NCBI RefSeq assembly: GCF_032854445.1
Contig: NC_088303.1
Span: forward strand, 28,093,501 to 28,157,500
Direction: 5' to 3'
DNA length: 64,000 nt
DNA from: Liolophura sinensis
Taxonomy: Eukaryota; Mollusca; Polyplacophora; Chitonida; Chitonidae
Positions within the stretch are counted from its first letter, which is position 1. Each line of letters begins with the position of its first letter. Below are positions 47,641 through 58,505 of this stretch, piece by piece. The translations under genes were made by a program, and so were the position numbers. The notes below the pieces were generated by a model. That model had not been told where the DNA came from, made no database searches, and saw only the letters and a program-made list of their open reading frames with translations.

Positions 47641-48168
47641 GTAATTAACGAAAAGCGTTGAGATGGGATCATAAACGTTAGCCAGAGTTCTGCATTAATA
47701 GTATCTCACGAATTATTAGGATGTCTTGCCTGGCGGATTCTGGACTGTTCATTATACAGCCTATAAGCTTCCTCTCTCAACCGACTAACTGCCGTCCGAA
47801 TAGTGTGCATGTATTTCAGAATTTCCTAGATTTTATGGTGAAATCTGGGCAAGTAAACGCTGGAAAATATTAAAATTAAAATATTAAAAAAATGAAAGTC
47901 CAGGCTCCAATAGAGTCAAGTTTTGACATGGATGGGCGAGGTTTCATTTCGAATTGTCCACTACTATTAACCTGCACCGATGCAACTCTAACGTGTACCT
48001 CAGTTCTTGATCGCCTTTCTGTAACAAACCCAATTCGATGTATTCGCTGCGCCAAATTTTTTCGCGCAGGAACACAGGGACGTGTGTAGAGTCACATATA
48101 CTCACTAGTTAAGTGTATTAGGTGGATCAAGTGAAGGAAACATTGAAGATGTTATATGAACAGGATTT

Positions 48169-48390
48169 GTGTTTCGAAACTCACCTGTGCCCGGTACGGC
48201 AGAGGTTTGCCCCGCTATTGGGAGGTCATGGGCAGGAAAGGTTATGGGAATCCCAGGAGGGGTCGTGACCCAGACCGCACGCAAAGCAGCATGGCGTCGT
48301 GTCGAGGTGGGTGGGCGGCGTGACGTGACTGCCCTACTCGTGTACGGGATCGCCGTGATCTACCAAATAAAAAAACACAGTGAGAACTAA
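48169..48390 (+). other. Unrecognised GC-rich open frame
   Basis: A 73-codon frame in a locally GC-rich stretch of the insertion in unit 1. It contains AWRRVEVGGRRDVTALLVYG, with a short hydrophobic run near the C terminus followed by a basic end. I do not recognise it. It may be an exon, a fragment of the neighbouring retroelement, or chance. Confidence 0.25.
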
Positions 48391-48679
48391 CGAAGACAGC
48401 AACAATTAATCTAACCACAAAGCCACCTTTATGTGCGAAAAAAACAATCCCAGACTGCTCAAGAACACAATTTTTTACAAACTAATTTTTCGTCGAACTG
48501 AACGGCTTGCATGAATTTTGGAAAGAGGCCGTTTGACCTATATTGCATCGCCACGTAGTGATTGTGCAGATTAAAGGGCGATAACTCTAGTGACCTTGAG
48601 TAAATAACAACAAACACCCGGCCGCCACACAAGGAATTAATCGTGTTTATTCCATAAGAGATAAACTTATCATTATTTA

Positions 48680-48850
48680 TTTATTTGATTGTTGCTTATC
48701 ACCATGCAAGATTTTGTTTTACTTATTCCAGACTTACTTTACTTATATACTTAATGGTGTTAAGTTTTATGGATAGATGAAATCGGACAACCGACCTTTG
48801 GCAGGCTACTGACGAACTTTCCCTCATGTGAACATGGATTCTTTGGGGTT
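48680..48850 (-). mobile_element. SINE-B fragment (unit 1)
   Basis: TTTATTTGATTGTTGCTTAT, GTTAAGTTTTATGGATAGAT and GACCTTTGGCAGGCTACTGA. The counterpart in unit 2 is at 54905-55030. Confidence 0.65.
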
Positions 48851-49481
48851 TGCCAAGTTAGATTTTGAATTATCATATCGCCACGATGTCTGAAATGGTG
48901 TCCTTTAACTTTTAAGAGCTCCAAATGTTGAGGACAAACCAAAGGTTGTAGCTCTAAATGTCAAATTCCTATCATGTGTTCAGCAGAAGATAGACACAGA
49001 AACGAGCACGTTTTAAACAAGTTCATCAACGCCCCAAGTCTTATGGACAAAAACTCTAGTTTGTTAGTATAGATGCCATAGTTAGTAAAGATAACTCATG
49101 TTAAAACCGTACAATGCTTAAATTATGTTCTCACTCATTATTAAAAAAGATATTTTTGAAAGCCATTGTGACATATAGGGATACACTTACAGTAAATGAG
49201 TTCAGGGGAAGTGACTCTGAATCCATTGTTTACACCCCTAGATTTATTCCCCCTGCCAACCCGTTACAAAAATAGGCATATTATTTCCGACAACTTTTTT
49301 GTTTTATTTTGAGCACTCTGGGAGAGTTACATTTGTGTAATTACCAAAGTTTATATAGGGGAAGCTTCATTTTAGTGTTAGGTCATGTCTGGTGCATACA
49401 AACGCCGCAAGTAACGGGATATCTGTTTTCACTTTAGTCCGTGTCCATAAATGTTGTGTAAGTAGTAATTTTAATAGGCAA

Positions 49482-50241
49482 CTGGGATGACGTCATCGGT
49501 CGAGAAAACTATGTCTGTAGCGGTCGCTGCATTTGCAGATGCGGTGGGGGAAATAAAACGGCTTGTTTGTCTATTTACAGGTAATGTACACCTTGAATTA
49601 TTTTTTAACAATATTGCAAAACGTATTTTGATGAATCTTGTTTCAAGTTTAAGTGATGAGTAATGGAGATTTTCAGATGATGTAAGTGTAGAAATCCAGC
49701 TATCTACTAGCGTGTTCACATGTCGCGCGCGTTAACTGCACAAAGCCTAAATGTAGAGTGGACCAACCATAACTTTTTATTTTGACAGAAAATATTTTCT
49801 TGTAACCTATACGAAACAATTTCCATTAGCAGAGTAGTAATATTTCTTAAACATAGTATTTATTATAGAGTAAATGAAACTCACAACTCCAATATATGGC
49901 AAACCTGACGTATTAAAAATCTACGGAAACCCGTAGGCCTACACATCATACCTATGCTACCTAAATGCCGTAGCCTATATGTTTTTGTAATGCTAGTAAC
50001 GATCTTAGAATAGTATGGAATTAGTCATATTGTTTTGAATGTATGGAAGCACATAACAGAACAATATCAAAAGGCATGGTTTTTGAACATATTTTATTAT
50101 TTTCATTTGTCCATTTTCCATCAAAGTAAAAACGAAAACTCTAATTGGATGACGCCATCGCTCTATCGAACTATATTCGTAGACGTTGCTGTATTTGTTG
50201 ATGCGGTGGGGTAATAAAGCGCTATGTTTGTGTGTTTACAG
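49482..50241. repeat. Pair of about 100-bp direct repeats
   Basis: 49482-49581 and 50142-50241 share TGGATGACGYCATCG, a GTTGCTG/GTCGCTGCATTTG core, GATGCGGTGGGG and an end in TTTACAG. They bracket about 560 bp of unique AT-rich sequence. Confidence 0.6.
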
Positions 50242-50398
50242 GCCATTACAGACCTCTAGTTCCTCCTTACAACACACAACCCCATCCCGGAACAAGGAGA
50301 CATCATTAAATTTCGTGAATAATCCCAGGTAAAGCTGGCATGATCATAATCATGGATGGCAATGGCTTTAAAGTGAAGCAGCAAAAGCAAAGAGGAGC

Positions 50399-50679
50399 AT
50401 AACCATTTCACAAGCATTTCAACTATTCAAAGCTGACTATCTTGAATGTGCAGTGGGGAAATCGTCATTTGCTTCTCTTCGGCCAAAATTTGTGCTTCTT
50501 AGATCACAAATGCCACACAAATAACATGCTATTTTTGCTAGATGGTGCATAGAAAGTGTCCGTCCATACTATTATATTCGAAAGCAGTATTCTTCTGTGA
50601 TACAGAATGGGAGGCATGCATGCCAAGCCGTTGCGATATATATACTAATGGAAAACCACTTGACAGATGGCTTGGATGA
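50399..50679 (+). pseudogene. Relic of a transposon-associated gene, unit 1
   Basis: Reads FKADYLECAVGKSSFASLRP followed by KFVLLRSQMPHK and an in-frame stop. In another frame it continues CDTEWEACMPSRCDIY and LDRWLG. I recall the pattern of GKSxFxxLRPxxV.L.S.MP followed by a Cys-rich CDxxSExCMxxxC segment from uncharacterised, transposon-like proteins abundant in cnidarians and molluscs. The stop and frame shift show it is not functional. Confidence 0.5.
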
Positions 50680-51489
50680 TAAGAATGGTAATCTTGGCAC
50701 GCAGATCCATACCAAGTTAAAGGCCAAAAAGAAGTCAAGGTCGATGATGCAGTGAGAAATATCCGTAATCAATTACCAAGGTTCCTGTGGTAAACTGTCT
50801 CGTTTGTAACAACAAGATCGCAAGATCGTATGTAACAACATGATGAGTTTATTTCTCAAGACTGACAGCAGAATGAAAGTGTAGGAAAAGTGCATATGGA
50901 TCTGTGTGGTCGATGGCTGAGTATTCTCCCCTTAATGTGTGTATTCCAGGGCCAGTGACGATTATCCACGAATCCGACTCGCTGTCAACCCCAACAGGTT
51001 TCAGACATCGGAAAAATGTGCTACATCGCAGACTTATTCGGAAACCAACCATACAAATTCGTCTTAAAGCCGCAATATTCCAGTGCTAGGCTTTTATAAA
51101 TGTATATTGAAACAAAAGAAAGTGCATACTGATTTAATTCTGTTTTCTTTTTTTTTCTTGTGGAAGAAATTTAGCAAGGTGACAAACCGGTATGGTCAGC
51201 GGAAGGCTAATGGGAAGGGTATGGATTATGACAATAAATTACTCACTCGACAACTGTATAGGCTATTTAAAAACGATTTCTAAGAACAGGTTGATTATTT
51301 ACCCAAGGGATTTTTTGTGCGTTGAACAGTGAAATTTTGCAAAAAATGTGCTATTAAAAGTTTTTTGAAACATACACCCTTCCCAGTACACGACCAATGG
51401 CGTAAGGGCCCCAGCGTGAACCATACAGGACATTAGTAACCTGTTCGGTATGAACCACACCCTTGTGGGTCACCTGATAGTACCAATAA

Positions 51490-51735
51490 GCCACCTCCCG
51501 AAGGCGGCAGCGTGCTGGACCAAGATGCTTTATATCAATGTTGATGCCTTGTCTAGGATTCAGTACCGCATCATCCTTATGTCCTAGGATTGGACTCCCA
51601 GAAACTCCGGGTTCCCGTACGGGTCGACCCTGGACGACCAGGCCAGAGCTGACGCCGGAATGTTTAGTGTCGGGAATGTGACCCCCAGGGCGAGCCGGAT
51701 CGCCTCAAACGTCCTGGCCACTGGCCCCAACAGAA
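51490..51735 (+). other. GC-rich block, unit 2 copy
   Basis: Counterpart of 44190-44430. The plus-strand frame is broken by TAG at about 51586, while the following 122 bases (51592-51713) are identical to unit 1. The product, if any, is unrecognised. Confidence 0.45.
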
Positions 51736-52875
51736 TTTGATGGGGTCGCTCACTCCGTGCGTTCCCCTCAAACGGAAAAGAGACATGAAGTAGACAAAAT
51801 ATGTTATTAACGTTGATCGTGTGTTAATTCTGTGTTGTACATACACAGTCCGTGTATAAAAGCAAAGGCTCTATATTATTATCCATTAAACTATTCTATA
51901 ATACGACAATTAAAAACACATCATTCAGCAATGATTTTTGTTGTCGTTTTTTCATATGTAAAACTTATCACAGACTTTAATTTTATGAAATTCAAATGTG
52001 AAAATCCAGGCTTTAAATGATGGAATCTGTCTGCGACCATGGAAGCGACAAATGTTTTGGATGATACGTGTTGGTATGCATGTGGTTGCATACACAACTA
52101 TGGTACAATACACACGAGGAAGACTCAACCTAATTTGAACTTTGATATGGAATTCATGCCTGGAATATTCGTTGTCTGCCCAGCATCATTGAAAACTGAT
52201 GACCGCTTCTCACCTGTGTGTTACCGGCTTTATTTCTTATATACCTTTGTCTGTGGCAGTTAGTGTTAAACGTTGTTTTGGAAATGGATCTTGCGATTAT
52301 CGACTTGGAACGCCTTTCACGGACTACGAATGGTATATGAATGTCGGACTTGACGCTTATATTTACATGTTTGATAAATATCTTCCAATCGATGACAGGT
52401 GGTTTGAGCAACAAAGCCCTGCAAAAGTTGTTATTACAACATGGACCTACAAGATATAAAGACAACACAACTAAAATATTGGTTAATTATATATGTGTGA
52501 ATTTAAGTAAAACAGTAGCCAGTGAATATTATTATACGCCTACATTTCTGATGTTAATGTTAAGGATGCCAATAAAGTCAAATCTTAAAGATGCTTGAAG
52601 TCGCCAAGAAGAACTTACATTTTCTTGTTTTATATTGATGATTAAGGTGTTAAAACTTTCTGTTATTGTATATCTACAAGTTTTCTTAAATATTCTTTGT
52701 AAATTTTTCTTGTATATTACGTAGCAAAATGTGGATTAAAGACTTGAATCGAAGGATTAAGAACCATCCCAGGGATACTGACGGGTAACCAAGCCCAAGC
52801 CGAACAAGGCTGACAGACTTAGTTCAAACTTGTCTCGAACTTGTATCTGAGTTAACATGGATAACCGAGGCTCAT

Positions 52876-52996
52876 CCAATCAGTGAACGAGGCAAGTATC
52901 TTTAAAAACCAGTTCGGCATGGTATAAAAGACCGATCGTTCTGGCTGAAGTAACTTCATTTCATTACTGATTGGAAACCCTGTGTTGTTTAGGTAA
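52876..52996 (+). promoter_or_regulatory. Candidate Pol II promoter with leader exon
   Basis: In order: CATCCAATCAG (CCAAT box), GGTATAAAAGACC about 45 bp later (TATA box), then a short leader ending TGTTTAG followed by GTAAGTAAG, a strong donor consensus. The spacing suits a TATA promoter plus first exon. It is present only in unit 2. No downstream coding exon could be identified. Confidence 0.4.
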
Positions 52997-53203
52997 GTAA
53001 GTCAGATACTGATTAACTCGCCAGCTCTCATTTAAGATTATGTTTTATAAAGTACAGTATACAACACGTATACGAATATACACATTTATACCGCACATTA
53101 TTGTTACAATTATGGCATTTGTAAATTTTGAATTATATATATATATATATATATATAAATCAACTTCATTTCATTACTGATTGGAAACCCTGTGTTGTTT
53201 AGT
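52949..53203. repeat. Direct repeat of the leader exon around an AT microsatellite
   Basis: About 42 bp (ACTTCATTTCATTACTGATT, then GGAAACCCTGTGTTGTTTAG) occurs at about 52950-52991 and again at about 53162-53203. Between them lies an (AT)n run at 53137-53157. The first copy is followed by a donor-like GTAAGTAAG, the second by TATTTCAG, which is acceptor-like. Confidence 0.8.
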
Positions 53204-53489
53204 ATTTCAGGCCATTACCATTATAACTCGGTCCGAACTACAAAATACTTGGCAGCGATTCTTGCCACTCGAAGATGCGCTTTCCTGGAATAGAAAACAT
53301 ACATGTAGCTTTAGCATGCCTAATTGCATGCTAAAGCTCCGATTTATCGCTGTACTATACGAAGGGTTAGCTATGCGCTTGATAAACTTTTCAATATAGA
53401 GTTAGGGGAACAAAAAAAAATGTCACAGAAGACACTGATGGCAGTTTATTCCCGGCTTTACTTTGCTACCGTACTTTGGAAATGAAGGA

Positions 53490-53705
53490 TCTTTTTGGCT
53501 CAGGTGATTCGCTCATTCGCTGCCAACGTCAGTGCTGGGACCAATGATGTCGCAGGCTCAAAACCAGCTCTCGCTACTTCGGGTGTTTAGGTCAGAAGAT
53601 TTATCGGATGTCTGACTAAGGGCGGTGAGCTACTCCGAGCACCTCTGTTTGGTCAGACAAAACCTGAAAGCCGTCATATAAGTGAAACATTCCTGAGAAC
53701 CGTCA
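53490..53705 (+). mobile_element. SINE-D copy (unit 2)
   Basis: CAGGCTCAAAACCAGCTCTC, GGTCAGAAGATTTATCGGAT and tail GTCATATAAGTGAAACATTC. Same insertion as 45345-45535. Confidence 0.6.
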
Positions 53706-53827
53706 TAAAGAAAATCACATCAGAAAAATTGCCACTTATTTTTGTCCCCTTTTCCTCGAAGCGATATCACTTTTAAATATTTTCTTCGTAATGGCTTTTC
53801 TGGAAAAGAAATTAAAATTGAACTCTT

Positions 53828-54115
53828 TGATTTATTTGATTGTTGCAAAACGCCAACTGAGGAATTATTCCCTTATACGAAGATCAGTTTTATGAATGAT
53901 GTCAAAAGCTGAGTGCCTTGAAAATACCAATGACTTTTGGCACGTTACTGATACACTTTCCCCGCCTGTGACGTGTACATTTAAACATCCACGCCATATT
54001 GGTGGTAGACGATGGTTTCAACGAATGTAAAACTTCACAAACGGTCCCACAAGCACCGTCTATAAACCCCACATAGAGGCCTGTTGCCTTCAAGGCCCCA
54101 CAATGAGAGTAGGGA
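53828..54115 (-). mobile_element. SINE-B copy (unit 2)
   Basis: TTTATTTGATTGTTGCAAAA through CCATATTGGTGGTAGACGAT. Same insertion as 45655-45945. Confidence 0.75.
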
Positions 54116-54275
54116 GAGAAAATCAGTTTTCAAATGAACTAAGCACTGAATAGCACAAAACTTAATACTGCAGGCCTAGGAATAAATCACAATTAAAATA
54201 GTCAAAACTAAACCTTACAAAAAATGACACAATTTAGTTTACTTAATCGTCTTGATCGTTTTGTGTCCTTCGTGT

Positions 54276-54400
54276 TTTTATTTATTTATTTGATTTGTAT
54301 TTACACCTACCCATGATTATTTCACTTATACGATGGTGGCCAGGATTATGGTGGGAGGAAAGCGGGCAGAGCCCGGGGGAAAAACCCAAGACCATCCACA
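54276..54400 (-). mobile_element. SINE-A fragment (unit 2)
   Basis: TTTATTTATTTGATTTGTAT, GGTGGCCAGGATTATGGTGG and CCATCCACAGCTTGCTGGC. Same insertion as 46105-46235. Confidence 0.75.
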
Positions 54401-54904
54401 GCTTGCTGGCTGAACGTACCACGCAAGACCGGAGTGTCCTTCATGTATACCGTTGAGACCATGTGGCAGAACTATATGAGCAATGCATGTATATTAAAAC
54501 GGGTTTTCAGTCAGATGTACCTTTCACTGGTTTCAACTTGAGAAAAACATACAGATACCAAGCCAGGGTGAGCATGGCGAACGCTGGATCAAAGCAACCT
54601 GTTATAAAGAAAGGTGAACAATTTTTACAATTTACGCCTGTTTTTGCTGACTTTTAGTTTGATTCTTTCTTATTTGTATGTTTATAATTTGTAACTTTTA
54701 TTTCTGTTAGATGTTAATTTATTTATTTTCGTCAGATTCTTATATTGACATGTAATAATTTTCATCAATGACATTAAATCTCAGGTTTGTGGTAAGACCT
54801 ATAGGGTAAGAAACAAAATAAAGTGCAAAGAAAACTTTGGTCAAGTTGCTTAACAGTCAATATACTAAATCAAGAAGAGAATATTATCATTAATTATCAT
54901 TTTT

Positions 54905-55030
54905 TATTTATTTGATTGCTGCTTATCAGCATGCAAGATTTTCTTTTGCTTAATCCGGATGGTGTTAAGTTTTATGGGCGGATGAAATCGGACAACCGAC
55001 CTTGGGCAGGCTACTGACGAACTTTCCCTC
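54905..55030 (-). mobile_element. SINE-B fragment (unit 2)
   Basis: TTTATTTGATTGCTGCTTAT, GTTAAGTTTTATGGGCGGAT and CAGGCTACTGACGAACTTTC. Same insertion as 48680-48850. Confidence 0.65.
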
Positions 55031-55543
55031 ATGTGACCCTAAATTCTTTGGGGTTTGCCAAGTTAAATTTTGAATTATCATATCGTTACGATGTCTGAAA
55101 TGGTGTCCTTTAACTTTTCAGAGCTTCAAATGTTGAGGACAAACAAAAGATTGTAGCTCTAAATGTCAAATTCCTGTCACGTGTTTAGCAGAAGATAGAA
55201 ACAGAAACGAGCACGTTTTAAACAAGTTCATCAACAGCGGTGTCCGAAATCTTATCCGTGAAAAATTCAAAGATTTTGCTATAGTTTGTTAGTATAGATG
55301 CCATAGTTAGTAAAGATAACTCATGTTTAAACCGTGCAATGCTAAAACTATGTACTCACTCATTATTAACAAAGATAAGGGTGGTCTTTGCAACCCACTT
55401 CAAACCAATAAGTAACAAAATTATCGGCCATGTATTGACGATCTTCATCCTTGACGGAATACAGGCACGTCACTATCAACTAGAATTCAGTGTGTATGTC
55501 GAATGCGGTATATTTTTTACTCCCTTTGGGTGGCGTTAGTGTA

Positions 55544-55720
55544 AAGCAGGATCTTGCGCCATTGTTACGTCAAAATACGATAGTTGCTCAACGTTTACAA
55601 TGTTGCAGAGTGCTATATTAGTTTCTGCTGTAACGTCGTTCTGTCTTTATTATGACAGAATAATGATAAACTCGGAAACGAACGTTTGACGTCAGTAAAA
55701 TGGCATCAAGATCCTACTGC
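55544..55720. repeat. Foldback element, about 177 bp
   Basis: Left arm 55544-55574 (AGCAGGATCTTGCGCCATTG, TTACGTCAAA) and right arm 55685-55720, which inverted reads GCAGTAGGATCTTGATGCCA. The arms agree at most positions. It lies in the part of unit 2 with no counterpart in unit 1. Confidence 0.7.
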
Positions 55721-56185
55721 AGGGCGTTTGACAGGTCCCCATTCATCATGACTGACATATCCTCAGTTTTTCAGATGTATAACCGTTACTGTTCTGTTTG
55801 TGCGTAGCTTTGTGAAGCCACAGTGGTATATATTGCAATGTCAAGTCCTAGCGTCGAAGCGTCACAAAACGCTTTCATACACGATACCCCATGTTGACAG
55901 GCTTCCCCTGCTGTGAACGTATTACTATTTATAAACGACCAATTCTAGGGCCAATTCTGACATTTAAGGTACGAAGAGTGCTCCAGGGAACCAGACTATT
56001 TGTCGCCTTGCTGCCAGAAAGGCTGATACTGCTCAATAGGCTTCTTACTTAGCTGATATTGGACATCCTAACATGATTAAATAAAGATGATGTTTACAGA
56101 CTCTCGTGAATGACGTAGTCTATATTCATGTGAACATACAGAGATACAAGACAACATATATACAGTAAGAGAGTGAGTTTGATAA

Positions 56186-56212
56186 CGATGTAAGAACCTA
56201 CATCGAAACGTC
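56186..56212 (+). repeat. Hairpin followed by GAAAC-GTC
   Basis: A perfect 7-bp stem CGATGTA / TACATCG with a 6-base loop, then AAACGTC. It resembles a degraded catalytic core of the hammerhead-like motif found at ends of some Penelope-like elements, but the CTGATGA part is not intact (TTGATAA). Function unproven. Confidence 0.35.
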
Positions 56213-56649
56213 ACCAACACAATAAATCCAGGAATTGTTATCCATAAGTAATGCCTCTGTCAATCTACACCATCCCAATTTCTAAATGCCTCTGAAAGAA
56301 GCTATATCCATGTAGCAGCAACACTGGCCAATTATGAAACGCCGACAGGGGCAGCAACACCTGACATATGTCCTCAAACATTTGGGTGGGAAAAATGTAA
56401 AGTGGGGAGGTTCTTGCCCGTCAGTCTACACAAAGGACTGACAGTTATTACGTGACTGTATGGCTTGACGTTATTTGTCAGTGAAGTTTACAATATATCG
56501 AAGCACGAGAAGAGATGACAGCACAAAATTCGCAGAAGCGGAATTTTTGAAAGCCACTAAATTTTGTGAATACAACCAGGTAAAGCTGGCATGATCATTA
56601 TCACAGACGACAATGGCCTTGAAGTGAAGTAACAAAAGCAAAAAGGAGT

Positions 56650-56934
56650 ATGACGATTTCAGACGCATTTCAACTATTCAAAGCTGACTATCTTGAATGT
56701 GAAGTGGGGAAATCGTCATTTGCTTCCCTTCGGCCAAAATTTGTGCTTCTTAGATCACAAATGCCATACAAATAACATGCTATTTTTGCTAGAGGGTGCA
56801 TACAAAGTGTCCGTCCATGCAATTATATTCAAACGCATCATTCCCGTGTTTGTGATACAAAATCAGAGGCATGCATGTTAAGCAATTGCGATATATATAC
56901 TGATGGAAAACAACTTGACAGATGGCTTGGATGA
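56650..56934 (+). pseudogene. Relic of a transposon-associated gene, unit 2
   Basis: Opens with an ATG and reads FKADYLECEVGKSSFASLRP, KFVLLRSQMPYK, then one in-frame stop, then continues in the same frame to VCDTKSEACMLSNCDIY and LDRWLG-stop. Better preserved than the unit 1 copy: only one stop interrupts 94 codons. Family recognition is from memory of the motif pattern and should be tested. Confidence 0.5.
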
Positions 56935-57119
56935 TAAGAATGGTAAGCTCGGCTCGTATCAATGACAGACAGACGCAGACCGATACCTAGTTAAAGGCCA
57001 GTAAGAAGGCAAGGTCGATGATGCAATGAGAAATACCCGTAATCAATTAGCAAGGTTCCTGTAGCATGTATTCATTAAGGGCAAACAGCCTCAATTTTAT
57101 GAGTAAGATAAAAGTAATT

Positions 57120-58290
57120 TGCAAATTGCAAAACAAGCATATATCCGCATAATGGAATTGCATGAAATGACATAACGCATTCATATTCAGGTATGACGAT
57201 GTTCATATTGTGTGGTGAGGAATACATCTTCTGGAGGCTCTCTTTTAAGGTTAATGCGCTGACTCGGTGTGATTATCAGATCATTGGGCAATGAGGTTTA
57301 TTGACGAATCCGGCTCGCTGTCAATCCGAACGGGTTTCCGATGTCGGCAAAAATGTGCTACAGTAGAGACAGCGTTATTCGGAAACCAATCACAGGAGTT
57401 GGTCTTGTTCGGGTTGACAGCGAGCCGGGTTCGTGGATTATCGTCCCTGGTCCTGCAATACAGAACATTCAGCGGAGAACACTCAGCTTCCGGCCACACA
57501 TATCTATGTACTCCTTCAATTTCATTATGCTGTCTTCAATCTTGAGAAATAAACTCATTATGTTCTCATCAACGATGTTTGTCATTGGTAATTTTTTTAC
57601 CGAACTGAATATATAGACTGAATGAACTGGTTGACGGATTGATTGGTAGTACTCAGCTTGGAACCAGATCACAGTTTGAGGGTAGAGATGTATTATAGTC
57701 ACATTTATGTGTTCAGGCAGTTTCAGTATCGGGAGATTTTGTAAGAGACTTCTTTTGTTTATTTCATGTAAATGTACTTGATTGAGCTAAATATCGTTTT
57801 CATGAAATTTTTACTTACGCGCATGACAGTCGGGTAACTGAGGTTAATGGATGAAGAAAATCAAAGTGCCTCCCCAGAAAACCACCGCCCTTCACACGGT
57901 ACCTATAAACCACCCGATTTAAGGCGACATTTCAATCAGCGAGAGCAGCCCATGAGACAGCGTGGGCCTCCGCCAGATGCATTCCTCACCACGTAACACG
58001 AGCATCTTCATACATGAATATGTGAGTGCGTTATTTCATTTCGAGCAATTGTGTTATGTGGATAATGATTCAGAACGGACACTGGGCGGTTGATTGGTTG
58101 ATACTCAGTTTAGAACCAGGCCACAGGGTAGAGGTGTATTTTATATCTGTATTATTCCGGTGATTTCAGTAACGGGAGAGTTTTAAAGATATTTATTTTT
58201 TTTAATATTACATGTTTGATTGCGTTTAATGCCGTGAAAGTAGGGTAACTAAGATTTATGTGTGAAGGAAATCAGTTCTGTCTTGTATAA
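57120..58290. repeat. Partial third unit joined to an inverted copy of the unit start
   Basis: 57120-57295 is a direct copy of 43110-43250. 57295-57345 is a direct copy of the element around 43706-43760. 57410-58050 is an inverted copy of about 43110-43760, including SINE-C (57740-57960 inverted). 58090-58290 is a further inverted fragment of the same tail and SINE-C. The junction near 57345-57410 is therefore a head-to-head inverted repeat. Confidence 0.75.
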
Positions 58291-58505
58291 ACTGATTCAT
58301 AACAGACTGAGTCTCGGAAACAAAAACGCCTGACATGCAGACCTAACATTTCCCATTGAACATCCTATAGAAAGTTATATACCAGAAAACATATATTCGT
58401 TTGAGAACAGATGTAACTCTACTTTTCAGATAATGCCGATTTTCCAGCCAACCTGTCTTTCTGGTCAAATCAAAACGCTTGCAATCAACAACAGCATACT
58501 TTCTT

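Larger units (their letters stand above)
43110..50800. repeat. Segmental duplication unit 1
   Basis: Matches unit 2 in collinear blocks: 43587-46590 with 50805-54880, 48660-49145 with 54895-55372, and 50310-50800 with 56575-57060. It carries a roughly 2.06-kb insertion (about 46615-48665) that unit 2 lacks, and lacks two segments present in unit 2. Its first part (43110-43250) recurs at about 57120-57295. No intact gene is seen. Confidence 0.85.
50805..57060. repeat. Segmental duplication unit 2
   Basis: Collinear with unit 1, diverged by numerous substitutions and indels. It has extra segments at about 52125-52360 and 52624-53250 that unit 1 lacks, and different sequence at 55375-56560. It carries copies of the same SINE-D, SINE-B and SINE-A insertions as unit 1. 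Confidence 0.85.
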
